DNA of 64,000 nt from DIGJ01 sp041739345 (GTDB lineage Bacteria; Bacillota; Clostridia; Lachnospirales; Lachnospiraceae): assembly GCA_041739345.1 (NCBI GenBank), contig JBGSNZ010000022.1, positions 348,094-412,093 of the forward strand, written 5' to 3'. Made by a program: the position numbers and the translations under genes. The notes under the pieces were generated by a model. That model did no database searches, was not told the DNA's origin, and worked only from the letters and a program-made list of their open reading frames with translations. The stretch's first letter is position 1; every line of letters starts with the position of its first letter. This document shows, in pieces, positions 38,356-47,149 of the stretch.

Positions 38356-38685
38356 TCGTATCAAACAGTGAATTTGGAAAACCTATTTTTAGATTTCACA
38401 ATGCGCATTGCTATTTCCTGAAATTTTTCTTGAACAATACTTATTTTATATAAATTAATCCTAAATTATTCATAATAATACATAAATGCATGAAGTGCGC
38501 TTTACATAGTGTTTGGCGGAACTCATTTTATTGTTGAGTAAAAAAACAACAGAATAGTAATAAAAAGTATAAAAATGGGAATGATATTTTTCAATAATCT
38601 TTTTGAGATTAAAAATATTAGAATGATGTATTAAGTATTTACTATTTGAAAATGAAAAAATAATAAGAATGGAGGTAAGATTTTT
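38356..38685. promoter_or_regulatory. Divergent control region of the choline microcompartment locus
   Basis: About 330 AT-rich bases between the alcohol dehydrogenase and the first permease gene, with no credible ORF. It must hold promoters for both directions. The 12-bp palindrome at 38399-38410 is the clearest operator candidate. Short imperfect hairpins occur near 38530-38560 and 38600. I could not settle a unique promoter, and I see no convincing sigma-54 site. Confidence 0.6.
38399..38410. promoter_or_regulatory. CAATGCGCATTG palindrome, candidate operator
   Basis: A perfect 12-bp palindrome about 45 bases upstream of the alcohol dehydrogenase start. It is GC-richer than the surrounding DNA, which makes a chance origin less likely. 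A related half-like sequence (GTGCGC) lies about 85 bases further toward the operon. Confidence 0.4.
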
Positions 38686-39687
38686 ATGGAAATAGGAACT
38701 TCCTTTAATGCAAATTCGGCTGATGCACTTAAGGCGAATGCAAACAAAAAGTTTAGAAAAACCGGAATCAGTGCTGGTGTCATTTCTGGTTTGACCTACG
38801 GCCTATATAGTACATTTGTAGTTATTGCATCGATGAAAGAACCGTTGGCTGGGGCAGTTGGTCTTTTTGCGGCACCTTATATAGCATCGGCACTTAATGA
38901 TGCACTAGCAGCAATTTGGCTTTTGATCTATAACACAATGACAGGCCGAATCAGAGAGATAGGGCGGAGTCTTCGAACTTTTCCAGGATTTGTTGTTATT
39001 CTTGGTGCTTTGGTCGGTGGGCCCATTGCCAGTGGAGCTTTCTTGATGGGACTTTCGATGGCAGGTGCATATGCAATTCCGATATCTGCATTATATAGCT
39101 TGTTCGGTGCCATTTTTGCACGTATTATTCTCAAACAGAAGATAACTGCGCGTGTTGGTGTAGGAATGTCAATTTGTATAATTGGCGCAATTATTATCAA
39201 CTGGGTTAAGCCAGAAGGAGGAAGTAACTTTACGCTAGGTATCATCTGCGCGTTTGTTGCAGCAATTGGTTGGGCGCTTGAAGGGGTTCTTGCTGCTTTT
39301 GGAAGTGCTATGATTGACTCGGATATTGCAATAAATATTCGTCAGGCAGTTTCTGGTCTTGTAGATATCGTAATAATCCTTCCAATAATCGGGGCATTAG
39401 GGTTATTTAAATCCACATTAATGGCAGGGACACCGGTTATGTGGCTTGCAATTGCTGGTCTTTGTGCAGCTGTTTCCTTCTTATGCTGGTACAAATCTAA
39501 CAGCACAATTGGTTGCGCCATAGGAATGTCGCTTAATATTACGTATGTCTTCTGGGGCGTATTATTCAGCATTTTATTCCTGGGCTCGGCAATGACACCT
39601 ACAATCGTTGTAGGATCAATCGTTATATTACTTGGTGCTATTTTGGTTTCCGTGGATCCAATGAGTATTTTTAAGAAGGAGGCGTAG
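38686..39687 (+). CDS. DMT-superfamily-like permease A of choline locus
   Basis: A 333-residue membrane protein with about ten hydrophobic segments in two halves (residues about 22-165 and 180-325), as in EamA-type drug/metabolite transporters. The half-repeat boundary shows GAIFARIILKQKITARVGVGM and the second half ends VVGSIVILLGAILVSVDP. First gene of the microcompartment operon, after GGAGGTAAGATTTTT. The protein is a close paralogue of the next gene. Its position makes it a candidate choline importer or a product exporter; this is inference, since known choline carriers are BCCT, ABC or SMR-type. Confidence 0.78.
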   Translation: MEIGTSFNANSADALKANANKKFRKTGISAGVISGLTYGLYSTFVVIASMKEPLAGAVGLFAAPYIASALNDALAAIWLLIYNTMTGRIREIGRSLRTFPGFVVILGALVGGPIASGAFLMGLSMAGAYAIPISALYSLFGAIFARIILKQKITARVGVGMSICIIGAIIINWVKPEGGSNFTLGIICAFVAAIGWALEGVLAAFGSAMIDSDIAINIRQAVSGLVDIVIILPIIGALGLFKSTLMAGTPVMWLAIAGLCAAVSFLCWYKSNSTIGCAIGMSLNITYVFWGVLFSILFLGSAMTPTIVVGSIVILLGAILVSVDPMSIFKKEA

Positions 39688-39761
39688 ATATTTGGCATTA
39701 TATCTGTTTGATAAAAAGGCTGGAAAGATGAATGAAATTATGAATGAGTGGAGGACGTTTT

Positions 39762-40766
39762 ATGGAAAGAGGAAATATCTTAAATGAAGATTCATTAGAA
39801 ATACTAAAGTCAAATGCAAATAAAAAGTTTAGAAAAACTGGACTTACGGTTGGTCTAATTTCTGGTTTATCCTATGCCCTTTTTAGTACATTTGCAGTCG
39901 TTGCATCAGCAAAGCAACCATTAGCAGGTGCAGTAGGTATATTTGCGGCACCTTATGTAGCGTCGGCGATTATTGATATAATAGCGGCTATTTGGCTTGT
40001 GATTTATAACACAATGACAGGTCGTATTCGAGAACTTGGTCGAAGTCTTCGAACTTTTCCGGCATTCATTGTTATAATTGGAGCCATTCTAGGAGGACCG
40101 ATCGCAAATGGTGCATATCTAATGGGTCTTTCGATGGCAGGTGCATATGCAATTCCTATTTCTGCGTTATTTACCTTGTTTGGTGCAATTTTTGCTCGCA
40201 TTATTCTTAAACAGAAGATTACAAGACGCGTAGGTTTTGGCATGTTAGTTTGTATTATAGGAGCAATTATCATAAACTGGGTTACTCCTGAGGGAGGAAG
40301 TAATTTTACGCTTGGCATCATCTGCGCTTTTATTGCAGCTATAGGATGGGGACTTGAAGGAGTTCTTGCTGCTTTTGGAAGTGCGACGATTGATTCGGAT
40401 ATTGCGGTTAATATACGTGAGGGAGCCTCCGGTTTGATAAATGCCTGTATTGTTCTTCCGATAATCGGTTCCCTTGGACTGTTTGGTAAAACAATAATGG
40501 CAGGGACGCCTCTTATATGGCTTGCAATTGCAGGTCTTTGTGCAGCAGCTTCATTTTCAACCTGGTACAAAGCCAACTGCATGGTTGGTTGTGCAGTTGG
40601 AATGTCACTTAACATGACATATGTTTTCTTTGGGGTAATATTAAGCATTTTATTCCTAGGATCAGCAGTGACACCTACCATAGTTGGAGGATCTTTGATT
40701 ATTTTTATTGGAGCGGTTTTGGTTTCCGTGAACCCTCTAGAGCTTTTTATGAAAAAGGAGGTGTAG
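39762..40766 (+). CDS. DMT-superfamily-like permease B of choline locus
   Basis: 334 residues from the ATG behind GGAGGACGTTTT. Most of the chain matches permease A position by position: NANKKFRKTG, YNTMTGRIRE, RSLRTFP, MGLSMAGAYAIPISAL and PEGGSNFTLGIICAF occur in both. So the pair arose by tandem duplication and could work as a heterodimer or with different substrates. About ten transmembrane segments. The wHTH-like gene starts three bases after its stop codon. Confidence 0.78.
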   Translation: MERGNILNEDSLEILKSNANKKFRKTGLTVGLISGLSYALFSTFAVVASAKQPLAGAVGIFAAPYVASAIIDIIAAIWLVIYNTMTGRIRELGRSLRTFPAFIVIIGAILGGPIANGAYLMGLSMAGAYAIPISALFTLFGAIFARIILKQKITRRVGFGMLVCIIGAIIINWVTPEGGSNFTLGIICAFIAAIGWGLEGVLAAFGSATIDSDIAVNIREGASGLINACIVLPIIGSLGLFGKTIMAGTPLIWLAIAGLCAAASFSTWYKANCMVGCAVGMSLNMTYVFFGVILSILFLGSAVTPTIVGGSLIIFIGAVLVSVNPLELFMKKEV

Positions 40767-40769
40767 AAT

Positions 40770-41042
40770 ATGGCGTTATTACCAGTTAGAACTGCAGTAC
40801 TAAAATTCTTGTATGATAAGACAGAGGGCGATGTTAATGAAATTATGAAAGAACTTAAATCAATGTACGGCAGCGAAAAGCAGTTTACAAAAACAAGATT
40901 CATTGACCATGTTATGTCATTGGAAGCAAATGGTTTGATTAATGAAATCGGATATAGTTTAGATGAAAATGGTGAATTACTCGTTCGATATAAAATAAAT
41001 GATGACGGCATGAATACGATAAATAAGTATGTTCGTAAATAA
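40770..41042 (+). CDS. Small winged-helix-like protein in choline locus
   Basis: 90 residues with the predicted pattern of a winged helix. Helices around AVLKFLYDKTE, VNEIMKELKSMYG and TKTRFIDHVMSLEANGLINEI are followed by a beta-wing (GELLVRYKINDDG) and a last helix. It could be the otherwise missing local regulator, or a microcompartment assembly factor. Its own AAAAGGAGGTG site overlaps the end of permease B. No closer family recognised. Confidence 0.55.
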   Translation: MALLPVRTAVLKFLYDKTEGDVNEIMKELKSMYGSEKQFTKTRFIDHVMSLEANGLINEIGYSLDENGELLVRYKINDDGMNTINKYVRK

Positions 41043-41073
41043 AGATAAATGATACGAAAGGCGGTAGATATAT

Positions 41074-41373
41074 ATGAGATATCATGGTGAAGAAGCATTA
41101 GGACTTATTGAAACGTTAGGTATGGTTCCTGCACTTGAGGCTGCAGATAAAATGCTGAAAGCTGCCAATGTTGAGCTGATTTCATACGAAAATGTAGGCT
41201 CCACTCTTGTTACTATCATGGTAAAGGGTGATGTTGGTGCAGTTAAGGCAGCGGTAGAAGCAGGAGCAGCAGCGGCAGCGGCGATAGGAAAATTGACAGC
41301 ACAAAATGTTATGCCACGTCCAATTAGAGATATCGGTGACATAGTTTCAATTTATGACGTAGATAAAGAGTAA
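41074..41373 (+). CDS. BMC-H shell protein 1
   Basis: A 99-residue single-BMC-domain hexameric shell protein. ALGLIETLGMVPALEAADKMLKAA and MVKGDVGAVKAAVEAGAAAA are standard BMC-H features, with PRPI near the C-terminus. Forms the flat facets of the microcompartment. It is followed 14 bases later by a second BMC-H gene. Confidence 0.95.
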   Translation: MRYHGEEALGLIETLGMVPALEAADKMLKAANVELISYENVGSTLVTIMVKGDVGAVKAAVEAGAAAAAAIGKLTAQNVMPRPIRDIGDIVSIYDVDKE

Positions 41374-41387
41374 AGGAAGGGTAGCTG

Positions 41388-41687
41388 ATGAAAAAATTTG
41401 AAGCGTTAGGTTTAATAGAAACATTTGGTATTGTTTATATTTTAGAAGCGGCGGATGCAATGTGCAAAGCGGCGGATGTTGAAGTAGTTGGGTTTGAAAA
41501 TGTTGCTTCCGGATATATATCTGTATTGGTTAGAGGAGATGTGGGAGCCTGTAAAACCGCGGTAGAAACTGGTGTAAAAGCGGTAGAAAATATGGGCACT
41601 GAAGTCTACAGTTCTGTAGTTATAGCAAGACCACATCAAGATCTTGAAAAGATTATAACTCGCTATTCACTTGATAAATTGCTTTAG
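41388..41687 (+). CDS. BMC-H shell protein 2
   Basis: A 99-residue BMC-H protein (ALGLIETFGIVYILEAADAM, VLVRGDVGACKTAVETGVKA, ARPHQD). It is more diverged from the other BMC-H copies. It carries Cys in MCKAAD and in GACKT, and bulky Tyr-Ile in place of the small residues after GIV, so its pore or edge contacts may differ. Confidence 0.94.
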   Translation: MKKFEALGLIETFGIVYILEAADAMCKAADVEVVGFENVASGYISVLVRGDVGACKTAVETGVKAVENMGTEVYSSVVIARPHQDLEKIITRYSLDKLL

Positions 41688-41712
41688 GCTGAAATAAAAA
41701 GGAGAGTCAGAA

Positions 41713-43203
41713 ATGAATATTATTGATAATGATTTGCTCTCTATCCAAGAAGCTCGAATTCTTGCGGAAAATGCCCGTGAAGCACAAAAAAGTCTAGCAA
41801 CTTTCCCACAAAAGAAGCTGGATGAGATTGTTGAACGTATGGCAGAAGAAATTATCAAGCATGCACGTGAACTCGCTATGATGTCCAGTGAAGAAACCGA
41901 TTATGGGAAGTGGCAGGATAAATATATAAAAAACAAATTTGTTTGCGAGCATTTGATCAAAAGAATGAGAGGCATGCAATGTGTAGGAATTATTAACGAG
42001 GATTTGCTAAACAAGACAATGGATGTCGGTGTGCCCATTGGAGTAATTATTGCACTTTGTCCTGCGACCAATCCGGTATCAACCACAATATACAAGACGT
42101 TGATTGCCATAAAATCGGGCAATGCAATTATTTTTTCTCCACATCCTAGAGCGAGGAATACGATTGGAAAGACCCTTGACATATTGATTCAAGTAGCGGA
42201 GGGATACGGTTTACCAGAAGGCGCTATCTCATACTTGCATGTCGTAACACCTGGTGGGACGATAGAATTAATGAATCATGATGCTATATCAATGATTATG
42301 AATACAGGCGTACCTGGGATGATTAAGGAAGCGCATAATTCTGGAAAACTTGTTATTTATGGAGGATCTGGCAATGGTCCTGCATTTATAGAAAGTACAG
42401 CTAATATCAAACAGGCAGTATGCGATATCATCGTCAGCAAAACATTTGATTACGGAATTGTATCAGCGGCGGAACAATCGGTTGTTGTAGACCGTTGTAT
42501 TGCGGCAGAAGTAAAGCGTGAGTTTCAGGACAAGGGCGCATATTTTATGACAACGGAAGAAGCTGGGAAGCTAGGAAGACTATTTTTTCGACTCGATGGC
42601 AGTACTGATTCAGAAATGGTTGGAAAATCGGCGAAGGAATTAGCCAGAAGAGCTGGTTTCCAAGTACCAGACCGTGTGGTGCTATTAGTTTCGGAAGAAA
42701 AATATGTAAATGAGGCAAATCCTTACACCAAAGAAAAACTTTGTCCAGTTCTGGCTTACTATATAGAAGATGATTGGAAAAATGCTTGTGAAAAATGTAT
42801 TGAGTTATTAATTAGTGAGAAGAGTGCTCATACCCTTGTTATACATTCAACAGATGAAGAAGTAATTCGCCAGTTTGCATTAAAAAAACCAGTGGGAAGA
42901 GTTCTTGTTAATACGCCTGCCATATTTGGCAGTATGGGTGCAACAACAAATTTATTTCCAGCCATGACACTTGGCAGTGGATCAGCGGGAATAGGAATTA
43001 CATCTGATAATGTTTCACCAATGAATCTTGTCTATATCCGTAAAGTTGGATATGGAGTAAGAAAGGTAGAAGAAATAACAAATGATTTATTAACACAGGA
43101 AATACTTTCTGAATCTGATTTAAAACAGTCTCCTGAAAATAAACCGGAAGATGATGTTCAGATGCTACAGCGTATTTTGAAAAATGTGCTTGAAGGAATC
43201 TGA
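41713..43203 (+). CDS. Aldehyde dehydrogenase paralogue lacking the catalytic Cys
   Basis: 496 residues of the EutE/PduP-type CoA-acylating aldehyde dehydrogenase fold. ATNPVSTTIYKTLIAIKSGNAI (Rossmann/oxyanion Asn) and GMIKEAHNSGK are present. At the nucleophile site the sequence is FDYGIVSAAEQS, so residue 251 is Ser (TCA) where the second paralogue in this operon has C251 (FDYGTICASEQS). It is unlikely to form the acyl-enzyme normally and may be structural, regulatory or use a different chemistry. The C-terminus (DDVQMLQRILKNVLEGI) looks like an amphipathic encapsulation helix. Confidence 0.88.
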   Translation: MNIIDNDLLSIQEARILAENAREAQKSLATFPQKKLDEIVERMAEEIIKHARELAMMSSEETDYGKWQDKYIKNKFVCEHLIKRMRGMQCVGIINEDLLNKTMDVGVPIGVIIALCPATNPVSTTIYKTLIAIKSGNAIIFSPHPRARNTIGKTLDILIQVAEGYGLPEGAISYLHVVTPGGTIELMNHDAISMIMNTGVPGMIKEAHNSGKLVIYGGSGNGPAFIESTANIKQAVCDIIVSKTFDYGIVSAAEQSVVVDRCIAAEVKREFQDKGAYFMTTEEAGKLGRLFFRLDGSTDSEMVGKSAKELARRAGFQVPDRVVLLVSEEKYVNEANPYTKEKLCPVLAYYIEDDWKNACEKCIELLISEKSAHTLVIHSTDEEVIRQFALKKPVGRVLVNTPAIFGSMGATTNLFPAMTLGSGSAGIGITSDNVSPMNLVYIRKVGYGVRKVEEITNDLLTQEILSESDLKQSPENKPEDDVQMLQRILKNVLEGI

Positions 43204-43262
43204 TCTACATGCCCATGATAGAAAAAGTAACATAAAATAGGAAAGAATGAGAGGTAAGGAAT

Positions 43263-45803
43263 TTGGATATTCATGATTTTTCAAACAAATTGGCAGAAGC
43301 TACAAAAAACATGTCTGCCGAAGACAGAGCATCACTAATCAAGTTATTTGAAAATGCATCCAATAATATTACAGCGGAAGAATCAAATCACTGTAATGAA
43401 AATTGCAATGATAGTGATGGTATTCCAAATGGAATAACGCAGCGCCAAAGAAAATTAAAAGAAAATTATTTAAAACATGTACCTACGATTACTACCTATC
43501 GTGCAAGAGCTATCACAAAGATTGCGAAGGAAAACCCAGGTATGCCCAAAATTGTATTGCGAGCAAAATGTTTCCGGAATTGTTGTGAGACAGCTCCATT
43601 AGTGATTCAGGACCATGAACTTATTGTTGGTGCGCCAAATGGAGCGCCGCGTGCGGGTGCATTTTCTCCAGATATTGCATGGAGATGGATGGCTGATGAA
43701 ATAGATACTATCGGAACACGTCCTCAGGATCCGTTTTATATATCGGAGGAAGATAAAAAGATTATGCGTGAGGAGCTGTTCCCTTTCTGGGCAGGTAAAT
43801 CCGTTGATGAATATTGTGAGGATCAGTACAGGGAAGCTGGTGTGTGGGAGCTATCAGGTGAGTCCTTTGTATCGGATTGTTCTTACCATGCGCTAAATGG
43901 TGGTGGTGACTCAAATCCTGGCTATGATGTGATACTGATGAAAAAGGGTATGCTTGATATTCAGCAGGAAGCAAAAGAACACTTAGAAAAGTTGGATTAT
44001 GCGAATCCGAATGATATCGAAAAAATATATTTTTATAAATCCATCATCGATACGACAGAAGGTGTAATGATTTATGCAAAGCGTATGTCTGATTATGCAG
44101 CTGAATTAGCTGAAAAGGAAAAGGATTCCAAACGTAAAGAAGAGTTAAAGAAGATTTCCGAAGTAAATGCATGGGTACCAGCACACAAACCGCGTACTTT
44201 TTGGGAAGCGATTCAGTCTGTTTGGACCGTTGAGTCTTTGCTTGTAGTGGAAGAGAACCAAACTGGTATGTCGATTGGTCGTGTTGATCAGTACATGTAT
44301 CCTTTTTATAGGGCAGACAGAGATGCAGGAAGGATGACTGATTTTGATGCATTTGAGCTGGCTGGCTGTATGCTGATAAAAATGTCCGAAATGATGTGGG
44401 TTACAAGTGAAGGAGGCTCCAAGTTCTTTGCAGGCTATCAACCTTTTGTAAACATGTGTGTAGGTGGTGTGGATCGTGCAGGCCGTGACGCAACCAACGA
44501 TCTTACTTACCTGCTTATGGATGCAGTCCGTCATGTTAAAATCTATCAGCCGTCATTAGCAACACGTATTCATAACAAATCACCTCAAAAATATTTGAAG
44601 AAAATTGTTGATGTTGTTCGTTCTGGAATGGGCTTTCCTGCATGTCATTTTGATGATGCTCATATAAAAATGATGTTATCAAAAGGTGTTTCGATAGAAG
44701 ATGCAAGAGATTATTGTTTAATGGGTTGCGTGGAACCTCAAAAGTCTGGTCGATTGTATCAATGGACTTCTACAGCTTATACCCAGTGGCCAATTTGTAT
44801 TGAATTAGTTTTAAACCATGGTGTTCCACTTTGGTTTCAGAAACAAGTTTGTCCTGACATGGGAGATTTAAGCCAGTATAAAACTTACGAGGAATTTGAT
44901 CATGCTGTAAAACAGATGATTCGCCATATTACCAAATGGACAAGTGTTGCTACTGTTATCTCTCAACGCGTTCATAGGGAATTAGCTCCAAAACCTTTGA
45001 TGTCTATTATGTATGAAGGATGTATGGAAAAAGGGAAAGATGTTTCTTCCGGTGGTGCTATGTATAACTTTGGACCGGGCGTAGTATGGACAGGTTTAGC
45101 TACCTATACAGATTCAATGGCCGCTATTAAGAAATTAGTTTATGATGATAAGCTGTATACTCTACAGCAATTAAATGAGGCAATGTTAGCTGATTTCAAA
45201 GGATATGAGCAGATTCGAACGAACTGTCTGAATGCACCAAAGTATGGTAATGATGATGACTATGCAGATTTAATTGCTGCAGATCTTATTGATTATACAG
45301 AAATAGATCACCGTAAATATAAGACATTATACTCTGTTTTAAGCCACGGCACTTTATCTATATCAAACAATACTCCTTTTGGCCAATTAACAGGCGCTTC
45401 TGCGAATGGACGTAACGCCTGGATGCCATTGTCAGATGGTATCAGTCCAACTCAGGGAGCGGATGTGAAGGGCCCTACTGCAATAATCAAGTCAGTTTCG
45501 AAAGTGTCAGTTGATAGCATGAACATTGGTATGGTTCATAACTTTAAGATTATGGCTGGCCTGCTTGATACACCAGAAGGCGAGGAAGGAATCATTTCAC
45601 TTTTACGTACGGCTTCTATATTTGGTAATGGAGAAATGCAGTTTAATTATTTTGATAACGAAACATTAATTGATGCACAGAAGCATCCAGAGAAATACCG
45701 TGACCTAATCGTTCGTGTTGCAGGATACAGCTCATTCTTTGTTGAACTTTGCAAGGATGTTCAGGACGAAATAATAAGCAGAACCATGTTGACACATTTT
45801 TAG
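43263..45803 (+). CDS. cutC: Choline trimethylamine-lyase (glycyl radical enzyme)
   Basis: 846 residues; splits choline into trimethylamine and acetaldehyde inside the microcompartment. TTG start after AGGTAAGGA, which gives residue numbers identical to the characterised Desulfovibrio CutC: Y208 and D216 (SYHALNGGGD), F395, C489 and E491 (MGCVEPQKSG), T502, Y506, and radical-bearing G821 in RVAGYSS. The presence of E491 and D216, which contact the trimethylammonium group and hydroxyl, separates it from diol dehydratases and pyruvate formate-lyases. The N-terminal 50 residues (DFSNKLAEATKNM, ASLIKLFENAS) can act as an encapsulation sequence. Oxygen-sensitive; activated by CutD, encoded 21 bases downstream. 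Confidence 0.97.
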   Translation: MDIHDFSNKLAEATKNMSAEDRASLIKLFENASNNITAEESNHCNENCNDSDGIPNGITQRQRKLKENYLKHVPTITTYRARAITKIAKENPGMPKIVLRAKCFRNCCETAPLVIQDHELIVGAPNGAPRAGAFSPDIAWRWMADEIDTIGTRPQDPFYISEEDKKIMREELFPFWAGKSVDEYCEDQYREAGVWELSGESFVSDCSYHALNGGGDSNPGYDVILMKKGMLDIQQEAKEHLEKLDYANPNDIEKIYFYKSIIDTTEGVMIYAKRMSDYAAELAEKEKDSKRKEELKKISEVNAWVPAHKPRTFWEAIQSVWTVESLLVVEENQTGMSIGRVDQYMYPFYRADRDAGRMTDFDAFELAGCMLIKMSEMMWVTSEGGSKFFAGYQPFVNMCVGGVDRAGRDATNDLTYLLMDAVRHVKIYQPSLATRIHNKSPQKYLKKIVDVVRSGMGFPACHFDDAHIKMMLSKGVSIEDARDYCLMGCVEPQKSGRLYQWTSTAYTQWPICIELVLNHGVPLWFQKQVCPDMGDLSQYKTYEEFDHAVKQMIRHITKWTSVATVISQRVHRELAPKPLMSIMYEGCMEKGKDVSSGGAMYNFGPGVVWTGLATYTDSMAAIKKLVYDDKLYTLQQLNEAMLADFKGYEQIRTNCLNAPKYGNDDDYADLIAADLIDYTEIDHRKYKTLYSVLSHGTLSISNNTPFGQLTGASANGRNAWMPLSDGISPTQGADVKGPTAIIKSVSKVSVDSMNIGMVHNFKIMAGLLDTPEGEEGIISLLRTASIFGNGEMQFNYFDNETLIDAQKHPEKYRDLIVRVAGYSSFFVELCKDVQDEIISRTMLTHF

Positions 45804-45824
45804 TTAATAGGGAGAAAAGACAGT

Positions 45825-46778
45825 ATGAGCAATACTAGGGCAGGTATAATTGAAAGAAAAGCATTTGTTGCCAATGTACAAAAGTATAACATGTACGATG
45901 GACCAGGAATAAGAACAATTGTGTTTTTTAAAGGGTGCCCGTTACGTTGCAAATGGTGTTCTAATCCAGAAGGACTTCAACAAAAATATCAAGTCATGCT
46001 CAAAAGAAATTTATGTAAAGATTGTGGTGCTTGTGCATCCGTGTGTCCTGCCGGAATACACAATATTTCGAATGAAACTGGAAAACATGAGGTAAGGCGT
46101 GATATTGACTGTAGAGGTTGCCGTAAGTGTGCGGATGTTTGCAGTGTTTCGGCAATATCCATTGCGGGACAAGTAAAAACCATTTCCGAGCTTTTTGAAA
46201 TAATAGAAGAGGATAGAGCATTTTATGATATTTCAGGAGGTGGCGTTACTCTGGGAGGTGGGGAAGTATTGATGCAGCCGGATGCCGCAGCCAATCTATT
46301 GATGGTTTGCAAGAATGAAGGAATTAATACTGCAATTGAAACCAGTGGTTATGCAAAACTAGAAGCCGTACTACAAGTTGCCAAATTTACAGATTTGTTT
46401 TTATTTGACATAAAACACATGGATTCAGACCGACATTTTGAACTTACTGGAGTACGAAATGAGTTGATATTAAATAATCTGAAAGAGTTGCTAAGTCGTA
46501 GATATAACGTGAAGGTAAGAATGCCATTATTAAAAGGGTTTAATGATAGTCAGGACGAAATTGAGAGTGTTATTAATTTTTTAATGCCTTACCGTTATTA
46601 TAAAAATTTTAAAGGGATAGATTTACTGCCCTATCATAAATTTGGTGTAAATAAATACAATCAGCTGGACAAAGATTACATGTTAGAAGGAGATCCGAGT
46701 CTAAATAGTGATGATTTAAACAGGATTGAAAGCAGCTTCAAAAAAAATGACTTTTCAGTAACTGTTGTAAAACACTAA
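45825..46778 (+). CDS. cutD: CutC-activating radical SAM enzyme
   Basis: 317 residues. The radical-SAM cluster ligands are C38, C42 and C45 in KGCPLRCKWCSNPEG. Between about 60 and 105 there is an inserted ferredoxin-like region with two 4Fe-4S motifs (CKDCGACASVCPAG and CRGCRKCADVCSV), as in other glycyl-radical activases of this type. SISGGGV-like GGGVTLGGGE follows. It uses S-adenosylmethionine and an electron to install the radical on G821 of CutC. Gene order cutC-cutD is standard. Confidence 0.97.
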   Translation: MSNTRAGIIERKAFVANVQKYNMYDGPGIRTIVFFKGCPLRCKWCSNPEGLQQKYQVMLKRNLCKDCGACASVCPAGIHNISNETGKHEVRRDIDCRGCRKCADVCSVSAISIAGQVKTISELFEIIEEDRAFYDISGGGVTLGGGEVLMQPDAAANLLMVCKNEGINTAIETSGYAKLEAVLQVAKFTDLFLFDIKHMDSDRHFELTGVRNELILNNLKELLSRRYNVKVRMPLLKGFNDSQDEIESVINFLMPYRYYKNFKGIDLLPYHKFGVNKYNQLDKDYMLEGDPSLNSDDLNRIESSFKKNDFSVTVVKH

Positions 46779-46813
46779 TAAATAAAATTCAGTATGGGGA
46801 GGCAATCGCTTAA

Positions 46814-47149
46814 ATGGCAATAGAACGTATTATACAAGAATCAGTACCGGGAAAACAAGTAACGATTGCTCATGTGATTGCTTCTCCTATGCCAGATATT
46901 CAGGAACGTTTGGGAATAGAGGATAAGGGTGCAATTGGAATTCTGACTTTAACACCATACGAAACTGCAATTATTGCAGCTGATATTGCAACGAAGTCTG
47001 CGAATGTAGAAATCGGATTTCTCGATCGTTTTACTGGATCGGTAGTAATTAATGGTGACGTGCAAAGTGTGGAAACAGCACTAAACGCGGTAAATGAAAC
47101 GTTGAAAAATATGTTGGGATTTGAGACAACAGGTGTTACAAGAACATGA
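46814..47149 (+). CDS. eutS: EutS/PduU-type permuted BMC-H shell protein
   Basis: 111 residues; a circularly permuted BMC domain with RIIQESVPGKQVTIAHVIASP at the N-terminus and GAIGILTLTPYETAIIAADIATKSANVEIGFLDRF afterwards. Such proteins form hexamers with a plugged, bent pore. It ends overlapping the eutP gene by four bases. Confidence 0.94.
   Translation: MAIERIIQESVPGKQVTIAHVIASPMPDIQERLGIEDKGAIGILTLTPYETAIIAADIATKSANVEIGFLDRFTGSVVINGDVQSVETALNAVNETLKNMLGFETTGVTRT

Noticed and set aside
38530..38620. Small hairpins (TGTTG/CAACA, AATCT/AGATT) in the choline control region, considered as a riboswitch
   Set aside because: Stems are only five bases in very AT-rich DNA, and no known aptamer pattern is visible.
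40004..41098. 364-codon minus-strand frame across the second DMT-like permease
   Set aside because: A shadow of permease B and the wHTH-like gene. The protein is rich in Ile/Pro/Thr strings typical of antisense to hydrophobic genes, and no start signals are visible.
43263..45803. Assignment of the glycyl radical enzyme to propanediol dehydratase, suggested by the Pdu-type neighbours
   Set aside because: The GCVEP active-site loop and the D216/E491/T502/Y506 set are those of choline lyase, and no propanediol-specific genes such as fucose aldolase are present.
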